NCBI GenBank assembly: GCA_903837605.1
Contig: CAILVF010000033.1
Span: 1 to 48,147, forward strand
Direction: 5' to 3'
Length of the DNA: 48,147 bases
DNA from: an uncultured Bacteroidales bacterium
GTDB taxonomy: Bacteria > Bacteroidota > Bacteroidia > Bacteroidales > FEN-979
Shown: positions 31,086 to 39,649 of the stretch, in pieces
Position numbering within the stretch: the stretch's first letter is position 1
Layout of the letters: each line of letters begins with the position of its first letter
Made by a program: the position numbers and the translations under genes
The notes under the pieces: model-generated
Told to the model about the DNA's origin: nothing
Seen by the model: only the letters and a program-made list of their open reading frames with translations
Database searches by the model: none

Positions 31086-31175
31086 ATGCCGAGCGGAAAG
31101 AAACGTAAAAGACATAAGATGGCGACACACAAGCGTAAAAAACGCTTGCGTAAGAACCGGCACAAGAAGAAGTAA
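31086..31175 (+). CDS. AURKAIP1/COX24-domain tiny basic protein
   Basis: 29 residues, very short and extremely basic: MPSGKKRKRHKMATHKRKKR followed by LRKNRHKKK. This matches the tiny AURKAIP1/COX24-domain proteins conserved across Bacteroidota and related to mitochondrial ribosomal protein mS38, so a ribosome-associated role is likely. Starts 23 bases after HU, with AACAGGAT before the ATG. It is easily overlooked by length cut-offs. Confidence 0.9.
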   Translation: MPSGKKRKRHKMATHKRKKRLRKNRHKKK

Positions 31176-31273
31176 TCCATGCTTTACGCATGGGGCCTTC
31201 CCTGCTACAATTCCTATGTTCATTACAATTCCCGGATCTCATCCGGCCATTTGTAATCAATATATAATCGTAA

Positions 31274-32827
31274 GTGAACAAGGAACTCATTATCAACTCG
31301 ACTTCTTCGGAAGTTGAAATTGCCCTTCTGGAAGACAAACTCCTCGTTGAGTTAAATAAGGAAAGATCGAACAACGAGTATTCCGTAGGCGATATTTATT
31401 TGGGGCGGATCAAGAAGATCATGCCAGGGCTGAACGCGGCTTTCGTTGACGTAGGCTATGAGAAGGACGCATTCCTTCACTACCTCGACCTTGGTCCGCA
31501 AGTACAGTCCCTTCTCAAATATATTCGCCAGGCGCAGAGCGGCAACGCACATAACATCAATATAGGTGATTTCGCCTTCGAACCTGAAATTATTAAGACA
31601 GGCAGGATCAACCATGTATTGAAATCAGGTCAGAATATCCTGATCCAGATCGCCAAAGAACCTATTTCGACAAAAGGCCCGAGGGTTTCCTCGGAACTCG
31701 CCTTTGCGGGAAGGTACCTGGTACTGATCCCCTTCTCCGATAAAATTTCTGTTTCTCAGAAGATCAAGTCGGCAGAGGAACGTAACCGGTTAAAGCGGCT
31801 TATTACCAGCATCAAGCCTAAAAACTGCGGGGTTATCATCCGCACAGTGGCCGAAAACAAACTGGTTGCCGACCTGGATGCCGATTTAAGGGCATTGTAC
31901 AAACGCTGGGAATCGATTTCGATGAAACTGTCGGCCGCCAAGCCCCCTATGAAGATCATCGGCGAGATCGACCGTACTTCGGCCATTCTCAGGGATGCCC
32001 TGAACGAATCCTTCAACAACATCGTGGTAAACGACTCCACCCTCTATGATGAGATAAGGGCATATATCGGGAAGATCTTTCCCGATAAAGTCGGCATTGT
32101 CAAGCTTCATACAGGCAAGACCCCGATCTTTGAACAGTACGGCATCGACAAACAGATCAAAGGCACCTTCGGTAAAACCGTTACGATCAAAAGCGGGACT
32201 TACCTTGTGATTGAACATACCGAAGCGCTTCATGTCATCGATATCAACAGCGGGCACCGGGTGAACCAGGACCAGAACCAGGAGATGAATGCCCTCGAGA
32301 CCAACCTGGAAGCCGCCGCTGAAGTTGCCAGGCAGCTCAGGTTGCGCGATATGGGCGGCATCATCGTGATCGATTTTATAGATATGACCCTGGGCCAGAA
32401 CCGGCGCAAGCTTTATGACAAGCTCAGGGAGGAAATGAAAAGGGACCGTGCAAAACACAGCATCCTTCCCCCGAGCAAATTCGGCCTGGTGCAGATCACC
32501 CGCCAGAGGGTGCGTCCCGAAATGAACGTGCAGATACTCGAGAGGTGCCCCTCATGCGACGGCAGCGGGGAAATACGCCCAAGCATCCTGCTCACCGACG
32601 AGATCGAGAACAACCTCAGCTACCTCGTCCGCGAACAAAATGAAAAGAACCTCACCCTGATCGTTCACCCCTATATCCATGCCTACCTCACCAAAGGAAT
32701 GTTTTTCAACGAGCTCAGGAAATGGAAGAAGAAATACGGGGTCAAACTGACCCTGGAACCCCAGAACGCATATCATTTCCTCGAATATCATTTCTACAAT
32801 GATCATGGGGACGAGATTAAAATGTAA
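31274..32827 (+). CDS. rng: Ribonuclease E/G family protein
   Basis: 517 residues with a GTG start (31274). S1-like RNA-binding part: GDIYLGRIKKIMPGLNAAFV then DVGYEKDAFLHYLDL. The catalytic core has VIDINSG and IIVIDFIDM, the metal-binding Asp region, and the zinc-link cysteines in ERCPSCDGSGEI. The length and end fit RNase G rather than RNase E, which has a long scaffold tail. It cuts AU-rich single-stranded RNA and matures rRNA. It lies in the conserved HU-AURKAIP1/COX24-rng order and trpS follows with a 110-base spacer. Confidence 0.95.
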   Translation: MNKELIINSTSSEVEIALLEDKLLVELNKERSNNEYSVGDIYLGRIKKIMPGLNAAFVDVGYEKDAFLHYLDLGPQVQSLLKYIRQAQSGNAHNINIGDFAFEPEIIKTGRINHVLKSGQNILIQIAKEPISTKGPRVSSELAFAGRYLVLIPFSDKISVSQKIKSAEERNRLKRLITSIKPKNCGVIIRTVAENKLVADLDADLRALYKRWESISMKLSAAKPPMKIIGEIDRTSAILRDALNESFNNIVVNDSTLYDEIRAYIGKIFPDKVGIVKLHTGKTPIFEQYGIDKQIKGTFGKTVTIKSGTYLVIEHTEALHVIDINSGHRVNQDQNQEMNALETNLEAAAEVARQLRLRDMGGIIVIDFIDMTLGQNRRKLYDKLREEMKRDRAKHSILPPSKFGLVQITRQRVRPEMNVQILERCPSCDGSGEIRPSILLTDEIENNLSYLVREQNEKNLTLIVHPYIHAYLTKGMFFNELRKWKKKYGVKLTLEPQNAYHFLEYHFYNDHGDEIKM

Positions 32828-32829
32828 AC

Positions 32830-32916
32830 CGTAATGAAGAACGTGACGAAATTCGTGAAGAATGTCGTAATGAAGTCCGGTTTTCTTCTCATATTACCCT
32901 CACGTTTTTCCTTACG
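32830..32916. repeat. Imperfect inverted repeat in the rng-trpS spacer
   Basis: CGTAATGAAGAACGTGACG (32830-32848) and CCTCACGTTTTTCCTTACG (32898-32916) pair at 16 of 19 positions; further GTCGTAA-type short repeats lie between. It could fold in the rng message as a weak terminator or processing site, or be another repeat family. No gene is visible here. Confidence 0.6.
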
Positions 32917-32937
32917 ACTTTCCTAACGTTATAACCT

Positions 32938-33933
32938 ATGCAAACCGTCGTCAGCGGCATACGCCCAACCGGCAACCTTCACCTCGGCAATTACTTCGGC
33001 GCCCTGAAGAATTTCATCAGGATGCAGCAGGAGAATAACTGCTATTTTTTTATTGCAGATTATCATTCCCTTACCACTCACCCCACTCCTGCCGACCTGC
33101 ACGGGAACGTGAAAACCGTCCTGGCAGAATTCCTTGCAGCAGGGCTCGACCCAGAGAAAGCAACCATTTACATCCAGAGCGACCTCCCTGAAACAGCAGA
33201 GCTATACCTGCTCCTAAACATGAACGCATACGTGGGCGAACTCGAGCGCTGCACTTCATTCAAGGAAAAGATCCGCACCCAGCCCGATAATGTCAATGCA
33301 GGCCTGCTTACCTATCCTACTTTGATGGCTGCGGATATCATTATCCATAAGGCACATAAGGTACCCGTGGGCAAGGACCAGGAGCAGCACCTGGAGATGA
33401 CCCGCACTTTTGCGAACCGCTTCAACCGGATGTATAAAGTGGAGTACTTCCCCGAGCCACAGGCATATAATTTCGGAGAAGAACTTGTGAAGATCCCCGG
33501 TCTGGATGGTTCGATGAAAATGTCGAAATCCGACAACGAAAGCTCAGCGATCTTTTTAGCTGATCCCCCGGAAGTCATCCGCAAGAAAGTAATGAGAGCC
33601 ACAACCGATACCGGTCCGACAGCACCTGATTCGCCTAAGGCCCAGGCTGTTCAGAACCTGTTCACCCTGATGGAGGATTTTTCTTCCAAAGAAACCTACG
33701 ATCATTTCAATGCTCTTTATAACACCTGCCAGATCCGTTACGGTGACCTGAAAAAGCAGCTGGCCGAAGATATCATCAGGTTCACCGCCCCTATCCGCGA
33801 AGAAATTCTCAGGATCAATGCCGACGAAGCCTATATCAGCAAAGTCGCAAGGCTTGGCGCAGAGAAAGCACATGCTTCAGCATCGAAAACCATTAAAGAA
33901 GTACGAGAGATTATCGGGTTCAGGAGTTTCTAG
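32938..33933 (+). CDS. trpS: Tryptophanyl-tRNA synthetase
   Basis: 331 residues, class I synthetase. HIGH-like motif TGNLHLGNYFGALKNFI near the start, KMSKS motif in DGSMKMSKSDNESSAIFL about residue 205, and the Trp-specific region AYVGELERCTSFKEKI with LLTYPTLMAADIIIHKAHKV. It attaches tryptophan to its tRNA in the cytosol. No clear -7 box precedes it, so it may be read from the rng promoter. Its TAG stop is followed directly by an octamer tract. Confidence 0.97.
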   Translation: MQTVVSGIRPTGNLHLGNYFGALKNFIRMQQENNCYFFIADYHSLTTHPTPADLHGNVKTVLAEFLAAGLDPEKATIYIQSDLPETAELYLLLNMNAYVGELERCTSFKEKIRTQPDNVNAGLLTYPTLMAADIIIHKAHKVPVGKDQEQHLEMTRTFANRFNRMYKVEYFPEPQAYNFGEELVKIPGLDGSMKMSKSDNESSAIFLADPPEVIRKKVMRATTDTGPTAPDSPKAQAVQNLFTLMEDFSSKETYDHFNALYNTCQIRYGDLKKQLAEDIIRFTAPIREEILRINADEAYISKVARLGAEKAHASASKTIKEVREIIGFRSF

Positions 33934-33935
33934 AT

Positions 33936-34062
33936 AACTGGATCAGCAGCTTCGCTCCGCTTCGCTGCGATGACTGGGTAGCTGGATATCTAGTTGTCCA
34001 GTTATCCAGTTATCCAGTAATCCAGTCATCCAGCTATCCAGTCATCCAGCTATCCAGCCATC
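33936..34062. repeat. Octamer tract with one inverted copy of the 36-base hairpin unit
   Basis: It fills the spacer between convergent trpS and the histidine kinase. It contains GCAGC-N13-GCTGC at 33946-33968 followed by GATGACTGGGTAGCTGG, the reverse complement (one mismatch over about 40 bases) of the start of the repeat block at 30460-30498. The remainder is ATCCAGTT/ATCCAGCT octamers. Confidence 0.92.
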
Positions 34063-34065
34063 CCG

Positions 34066-36507
34066 CTAAACTTTCGGCAGTGTCACGCAGAACTTACTCC
34101 CCTTCCCAACTTCGCTTTCAACCCAGATCTTTCCGCCATGCTTGTCGATAAGTTCTTTGCAGAGGATCAGCCCCAAACCTGTACCCTTTTCATTAGCCGT
34201 CCCGGAAGACCTCAATTGCTGATCTATCCTGAATAATTTATCAAGATTCTCTGCTGATATCCCAACACCGGTGTCGGTAACACAGATCCTGATCATTTCC
34301 TGACTATCTGTTTCTCCCTTTACCAATTCGGTATAAATCTTGACCTGTCCGCCCAGCGGGGTAAATTTAATTGCATTTGAGATTAGATTGCGGATGACCG
34401 TTCTCACCATCTGTTCATCAGCCAGAACAACCGTTCCGAAATTCACCGCAGTGAAGATCTTGATCTGTTTTTTCTCAGCCTGGTCGCGCAGCAGGATCAC
34501 CATATCGTTGGTCACCACGCTCATATCGACCGGGAAAGGGTTGAAGTTTTGCCTGCCGGTTTGGGCGATGGACCAGGCCAGGAGGTTTTCAAGCAGTTTA
34601 AAGGTATTTTGTGCCGATGAATGGATGTTGAGCACAAAATGCTGGCGTTCCTCATCAGTGAAATCATCCCATTCCCTTGTAAGTATTTCAGAAAAACCAA
34701 GAATGGCATTGAAAGGTCCTTTGAGGTCGTGGGAGATAATAGAAAAGAACTTGTCTTTGGAATTGTTCAATTCCTGGAGGTCCTCGGTATATTTCCTGAT
34801 CTTCTGCTCCACTTCTTTTTCCTTGGTAACCTCCCGGGCCGTGCCCACAGTGCCTATCATTTCTCCCTTCTCATCTAAGATCGGGGCTTTATAAACATCA
34901 AAAATGGTATGTTTCCCGTTCAGGAATCCCGATTCTTCGAATTTCTCGGCCTTTCTTGATTTCATTATGATTTCATCGGTATCACGGCAGAGTTCACCGA
35001 AAGTATAATAATTGGGATCGTCAGGATGAAGTGCTCTCTGCCTTTCGGCAAAGAACAGATCGGTCTTGCCGACCGGTTCTTCCACATCTTTGGCCTGCAG
35101 TGAAATTTCAGCATGTGACTTATTTGTAAACAGGTATTTTTTCTCAAGATCCTTGGCCCAGAGTTTATCAGGCATGTTATCGGCCATCAGCCTGAATATC
35201 CTCGTCAGGTCCTGGTACTTTTTTTCACTTTCCTGCAGTTTATAATACTCGCCCAGCCTCTCTTCTTCCATGCCGATCGCAGAAGCAACCATCGAGAGGA
35301 TCAGTTTATCGGCCTCGTCGGGGTGAAAATCATGAGTGAACACGGCGCAGAGGGAACCTATGGTTTTCTCCCCGAACCTCACCGGGTGTCCCATATAGGT
35401 TTGCAGGCCATATTTTTTTACATTGGGATCGGTGGCATAATACTCACTTGATGGCAGGTCATGGACCAGGAAGATTTCCCTGGATTGTTTTTGAATTACG
35501 TCAAAACATAAATGCCCGTCGGCTTTGTCGAGCTGAATATAATCGGCGGGGACCCCTGCTTTACCGAGGGTATGCAGGTATTCCCCTTCAAGCCTGTTAT
35601 ACAAGGCCGCATCAGCCCCGATGATCTCAGCGAACACCCTGGTCATCGACTGGATATTCTGTACCGAGTCGGTTTTGAAATTCAGCAGGCATTTGCTGAA
35701 TTCCCTCAACTGCTTATTGGCTTTATTCCGTTTGCTTACATTCCTCACCATAGCCTGGATGTAAATTTTTCCATCCAGGTTGACATTATTCAGGCTTACT
35801 TCGGCTTCGAATGCCTGTCCGTCGAGACGCTTATGCACCCATTCGAAAGACTGTGGGTTCCCTTCACTGGCAAGCTTGATTTTTTCAAGGGCTTTATCGA
35901 CAGATTTCATCCCGTCGGGCTGGAACTCAGGAGACCAGGTGTAGGGATTTTGCCCGATTATATCTTCACGGCGACAGCCAAATGTCTCCAGGGTTTTGGG
36001 ATTACAGTCGATAAACACGTCCTTTTCCATCAGGAAGATGGAGTCATGTGCTGATTCAAAAATAAGGCGATAGCGATTTTCTTTTTGTCTCAGCTCCTCT
36101 TCAGTCTTTTTCCTCTCGGTGATATCCCTGATAATCGCACCCAGGCTGAATCCCTTATCGCTTTTATACATGAAAGCCGTCTGGAGAATAGTTTTCCTCT
36201 CTCCTCTTTTTGTAAAGATCCTGGCCTCCTTAACAGCATCGACTATAGAATGTCCCCCGGTTTTAAATGCCTCCGTCATTGCATTTTTAACACGTTCCAG
36301 GATCTCCGGTGATCGTTTTTCGGGTACAATAAGTTCGTACATCACTTCCCACTGGTACCTGTTGAGGACCTCTTCCCGTTTCATTCCCGTGATCTCTTCC
36401 AGCGCCTTATTCCAGAAAATCATTTTACCCTCGGGATTTATCAGCAGGAATCCTTCAGAAAAATGTTCAAGTATTTCAGTAGTGTTTATTGGGCTTTCGG
36501 ATTCCAT
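34066..36507 (-). CDS. Multi-PAS/GAF sensor histidine kinase
   Basis: 813 residues, no membrane segment. Order: PAS 1 (about 8-125; FLLINPEGKMIFWNKALEEI), PAS 2 (about 145-260; RYRLIFESAHDSIFLMEKDV), GAF (about 275-415; DAALYNRLEGEYLHTLGKAG), PAS 3 (about 430-570; LMADNMPDKLWAKDLEKKYL), HisKA (FFSIISHDLKGPFNAILGFS, with the phospho-accepting His) and HATPase (NLISNAIKFTPLGG, VTDTGVGIS, GTGLGL). It should sense a cytosolic or diffusible signal and autophosphorylate. No regulator gene is adjacent, so it is an orphan kinase. It diverges from lnt with only 113 bases between starts. Confidence 0.92.
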   Translation of the reverse strand: MESESPINTTEILEHFSEGFLLINPEGKMIFWNKALEEITGMKREEVLNRYQWEVMYELIVPEKRSPEILERVKNAMTEAFKTGGHSIVDAVKEARIFTKRGERKTILQTAFMYKSDKGFSLGAIIRDITERKKTEEELRQKENRYRLIFESAHDSIFLMEKDVFIDCNPKTLETFGCRREDIIGQNPYTWSPEFQPDGMKSVDKALEKIKLASEGNPQSFEWVHKRLDGQAFEAEVSLNNVNLDGKIYIQAMVRNVSKRNKANKQLREFSKCLLNFKTDSVQNIQSMTRVFAEIIGADAALYNRLEGEYLHTLGKAGVPADYIQLDKADGHLCFDVIQKQSREIFLVHDLPSSEYYATDPNVKKYGLQTYMGHPVRFGEKTIGSLCAVFTHDFHPDEADKLILSMVASAIGMEEERLGEYYKLQESEKKYQDLTRIFRLMADNMPDKLWAKDLEKKYLFTNKSHAEISLQAKDVEEPVGKTDLFFAERQRALHPDDPNYYTFGELCRDTDEIIMKSRKAEKFEESGFLNGKHTIFDVYKAPILDEKGEMIGTVGTAREVTKEKEVEQKIRKYTEDLQELNNSKDKFFSIISHDLKGPFNAILGFSEILTREWDDFTDEERQHFVLNIHSSAQNTFKLLENLLAWSIAQTGRQNFNPFPVDMSVVTNDMVILLRDQAEKKQIKIFTAVNFGTVVLADEQMVRTVIRNLISNAIKFTPLGGQVKIYTELVKGETDSQEMIRICVTDTGVGISAENLDKLFRIDQQLRSSGTANEKGTGLGLILCKELIDKHGGKIWVESEVGKGSKFCVTLPKV

Positions 36508-36571
36508 TTGTTAAATTATTAGCAGAACCTGTAAAGTTATAAATAATTTTTGAATAGGAATGCCGTGATTA

Positions 36572-36601
36572 TTGCGGGTTGAAAATGGTTGCCTACCTTT
36601 G
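36572..36601 (+). promoter_or_regulatory. Promoter TTG-N19-TACCTTTG for lnt
   Basis: TTG at 36572-36574 and TACCTTTG at 36594-36601 with a 19-base spacer, 19 bases before the ATG at 36621. It argues against the in-frame ATG at 36579, which would lie inside the promoter. Confidence 0.7.
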
Positions 36602-36620
36602 TATACCAGATTTTACTCTT

Positions 36621-38288
36621 ATGAAGTACCTGAAACTGCGGCTGATTTTGCTTTCCCTTGCTTCCGGACTGATTCTCTCCCTGGCATGGCCCGAGAGGGG
36701 ATTTCCTGCTTTGCTGTTTTTTGCTTTTGTTCCCTTACTGCGGATGGAGGAGCTCGTAAGTTCAAACCGTGAGCGTTTTACACGCTTTTCGGTGTTTTTC
36801 TATTCCTATCCCGGGTTCCTCCTGTGGAATGGGCTTACTACATGGTGGATTGTAAACTCCACAGGAGAAGGAGCCGCAATGGCTGTCGTTCTGAATGCCA
36901 TGTTCATGAGCATAGTATTTGCATTTTTCAGCGGCACCAAACGCAGGCTCGGCAGCAGGCCGGCAGGTTACCTTGCCCTCATCTGTTTCTGGGTCATGTT
37001 CGAATATCTCCACCTGAACTGGGATCTCAACTGGCCCTGGCTTAACCTCGGCAACGGGTTTTCATCGTATCACCACTGGGTCCAATGGTATGAATATACC
37101 GGGGCGTTCGGAGGAACGGTATGGGTGTTGCTTGTGAATATTCTTGTATATGATATTGCAAGCCGGTTTATTCGTGATGAGCGGGATGCGAGCATTTTAC
37201 ACAAGCCGCATCAGGTGAACGAAGAGAACCGTAGCGGCGGTGTAAAGATGCGAGTAATAATCCCGCTCATCATGATTCTGGCTCCAATCGCTTTCTCATA
37301 CCTCCTTTATTACACTTACCACGAAAAATCAAACCCCGTCCACGCAGTCATCGTACAGCCAAATATCGATCCGTATTCTGAACAATACAGCCTTCCTCCC
37401 ATTCAGGTCGTCGGCAGGATCATGAACCTTGCGGGCCCGGCCATAGATTCCACTACGAATATACTGGTAACTCCCGAGTCGGCCCTGCAGCAGGAAATGT
37501 GGGAGAACCAAATTGAGACTTTTGAAAGCGTCTTACTGGCAAGACAGATCATCACGAAGTATCCCAACCTGAATATTATTCTTGGGGGTACTACTTATTA
37601 TGCCTTCAAACCCGGGGAAAAAATTCCGCATACGGCCCGGAAGTTTACGCAGGAGAACGCCTGGTATAACCGGTACAATGCCGCAATCATGGTAAGCCGC
37701 TATCCGACTTTACAGATGTATCATAAATCAAAACTCACTCCCGGGGTCGAAGTGCTTCCCTCCTACAACGGGTTTAAATGGCTTGAAAAATATGCCATCG
37801 ACCTTGGGGGGATAGTGGGGAGCCTTGGCACCGATTCTGTTCGCAAGGTATTCAGGGTTATTAACATGCCTCCGGTTGCAGCCTGTATCTGCTATGAATC
37901 GATCTTTGGTGAATTTTTTGCTGAGTTTGTCAGGAACGGCGCCCAGGTAATGTGCATCATAACCAACGACGGATGGTGGGGGAATACAGCAGGCCACCGC
38001 CAGCATTTTGCTTTTGCCCACCTCCGTGCAATCGAGACCCGACGCAGTATTCTCCGTTCGGCCAATACCGGGATCTCTGCATGGATAGACCAAAGGGGCG
38101 ATGCTCATGAACAAACGAAGTACTGGGTCCCCGCTGTGATAAAAGCTACTGTGAATGCAAACGACAGGATGACATTCTACACCCTGCACGGCGATTATAT
38201 CGCTTTCTGGCTCTCGTGGCTGGGGGGATTGCTATACCTGGGGTCGCTGGGGGTATGGGTTAGAAGAAAAAGAATTAAAAAATCATAA
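36621..38288 (+). CDS. lnt: Apolipoprotein N-acyltransferase with an in-frame repeat insertion
   Basis: 555 residues. An N-terminal set of membrane helices (LRLILLSLASGLILSLAW onward, including AVVLNAMFMSIVFAFFSG) and a final one (LSWLGGLLYLGSLGVWV) enclose a nitrilase domain with the catalytic triad E286 (VTPESALQ), K369 (MYHKSKLTP) and C424 (CICYES). Lnt adds the third acyl chain to lipoproteins at the inner membrane, in line with the lipoproteins encoded nearby. Residues about 190-211 (ASILHKPHQVNEENRSGGVK) have no counterpart expected in Lnt; they lie in a loop between two helices and are encoded by a family A palindrome. An identical inverted copy lies right after the stop codon. Confidence 0.93.
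   Translation: MKYLKLRLILLSLASGLILSLAWPERGFPALLFFAFVPLLRMEELVSSNRERFTRFSVFFYSYPGFLLWNGLTTWWIVNSTGEGAAMAVVLNAMFMSIVFAFFSGTKRRLGSRPAGYLALICFWVMFEYLHLNWDLNWPWLNLGNGFSSYHHWVQWYEYTGAFGGTVWVLLVNILVYDIASRFIRDERDASILHKPHQVNEENRSGGVKMRVIIPLIMILAPIAFSYLLYYTYHEKSNPVHAVIVQPNIDPYSEQYSLPPIQVVGRIMNLAGPAIDSTTNILVTPESALQQEMWENQIETFESVLLARQIITKYPNLNIILGGTTYYAFKPGEKIPHTARKFTQENAWYNRYNAAIMVSRYPTLQMYHKSKLTPGVEVLPSYNGFKWLEKYAIDLGGIVGSLGTDSVRKVFRVINMPPVAACICYESIFGEFFAEFVRNGAQVMCIITNDGWWGNTAGHRQHFAFAHLRAIETRRSILRSANTGISAWIDQRGDAHEQTKYWVPAVIKATVNANDRMTFYTLHGDYIAFWLSWLGGLLYLGSLGVWVRRKRIKKS
37188..37251. repeat. Family A palindrome inside lnt
   Basis: 64 bases with arms GCATTTTACACAAGCCGC and GCGGCGGTGTAAAGATGC and an inner GGT/ACC stem. 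It is read in the lnt frame without stops. Identical at all 64 positions, in the opposite orientation, to 38297-38360. Confidence 0.95.
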
Positions 38289-38296
38289 TTTCGCTT

Positions 38297-38360
38297 GCAT
38301 CTTTACACCGCCGCTACGGTTCTCTTCGTTCACCTGATGCGGCTTGTGTAAAATGCTCGC
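38297..38360. repeat. Inverted identical copy of the family A palindrome after lnt
   Basis: Begins nine bases after the lnt stop codon and ends 47 bases before the M28 peptidase start. Reverse complement of 37188-37251 with no mismatch. It probably forms a hairpin at the 3' end of the lnt message. Confidence 0.95.
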
Positions 38361-38406
38361 TCCTAATAAAATTCGAAATTCGTTGATCAATTTTCACTCT
38401 TCTGCC

Positions 38407-39402
38407 ATGAAATATATCCTCCTCGCAATAATTCCTATCATACTTGCTTCCTGTAATAACTCCGGTCAAAAAACCATTGCCGCTGCATCGGATTCCACCT
38501 CGGCAAAAAAAGCCAGGGTCGCAATCCCTTCTTTTAACAAGGATTCGGCCTATTCTTATGTAGTTGCGCAGCTGGCTTTCGGGCCCAGGGTTCCCGGGTC
38601 CCAGGCGCATGAGAAATGTGCCGGATATATCACAGGCAAACTGAAATCATGGTGCAGGGATGTGATCGTTCAGAAATGCCGTATGGCCGCATTCAACGGG
38701 AAGATGCTTGACGGGAAGAACATTATTGCATCCTGGAAACCAGGATTGAAAAACCGTATCGTGCTATGCTCCCACTGGGAATCCCGTCCCTGGGCCGACC
38801 ATGATCCCGATCCGAAATTACGTAGAAAGCCCGTGGATGCCGCCAATGACGGGGCCAGCGGGGTTGGGGTCCTGATGGAAGTTGCAAGGCAGTTCAGCCT
38901 TAAAGAACCCTCTGTCGGGATCGATATCGTGCTATTCGACCTTGAAGATTACGGCCCTCCCCAGGATGAGAGCCGGGGCGACGATAAATGGTGGGGGCTC
39001 GGATCCCAGTACTGGGCCCAGAACCCGCACATACAGGGATATTCGGCAAGGTATGGTATCCTGCTCGATATGGTGGGGGCGCCTGGCGCAACTTTCCTGC
39101 TCGAAGGCCTCTCACAGGAATATGCGGCTGATATCCAGAGAAAGATCTGGGATGCCGCTAACCGGATCGGCTATTCATCTTATTTCCTGTATGAGAAAGG
39201 CGGCATGGTCACCGACGACCATGTATTTATTATGAAATATATGAGCATCCCGGTGGTCGACCTGATCCACCTCGACAAATCGACCGAATCGGGATTCTAT
39301 CCATACTGGCATACGACCCACGACAACCTTGCATCCATCGATGCTTCAACGCTCAAAGCCGTGGGGCAAACGATGCTTACGGTTGCATATGAAGAAGAAT
39401 GA
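38407..39402 (+). CDS. M28-family metallopeptidase/glutaminyl-cyclase-like lipoprotein
   Basis: 331 residues from the ATG at 38407, which gives a lipoprotein signal ILLAIIPIILASC. The catalytic domain has the M28 zinc pattern: SHWESRPWADHDPDP, VDAANDGASGVGVLMEVARQ, FDLEDYGPPQDES, then GMVTDDHVF and the last ligand in WHTTHDNLASID. The Trp-rich first motif and two-residue pattern resemble glutaminyl-peptide cyclotransferases of Bacteroidota, so it may form N-terminal pyroglutamate rather than act as an aminopeptidase. Probably attached to a membrane and facing the periplasm. The longer in-frame start at 38344 lies within the repeat-derived spacer and was rejected. Confidence 0.88.
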   Translation: MKYILLAIIPIILASCNNSGQKTIAAASDSTSAKKARVAIPSFNKDSAYSYVVAQLAFGPRVPGSQAHEKCAGYITGKLKSWCRDVIVQKCRMAAFNGKMLDGKNIIASWKPGLKNRIVLCSHWESRPWADHDPDPKLRRKPVDAANDGASGVGVLMEVARQFSLKEPSVGIDIVLFDLEDYGPPQDESRGDDKWWGLGSQYWAQNPHIQGYSARYGILLDMVGAPGATFLLEGLSQEYAADIQRKIWDAANRIGYSSYFLYEKGGMVTDDHVFIMKYMSIPVVDLIHLDKSTESGFYPYWHTTHDNLASIDASTLKAVGQTMLTVAYEEE

Positions 39403-39649
39403 TATTATTTATTATGCTGTTTTAAGGATAAAAACAGGGGGATAACTTTATCTTCTCGCGAATCGCTGATTTTGCAGGCATGCCAGGCCAGTTGTAATTT
39501 TAGTCCCTGCTATTTCTTTATTTGATTATGATGAAATGTTAATTCTTCCTAACTTTACATTCCCAATACATTGTTAAAGACAGGCTACAGTTGTAGTTGC
39601 AAACAGAATTATAATATTACAGTATAATAAACGAAGTGAATCCAGATCG
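39403..39649. other. Non-coding spacer before the sensor kinase
   Basis: AT-rich, 247 bases. I see no gene. A near-match box TAACTTTA lies at about 39549 and further AT-rich sequence follows; no oligomer or palindromic repeat is present, unlike most spacers of this length here. Confidence 0.5.
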
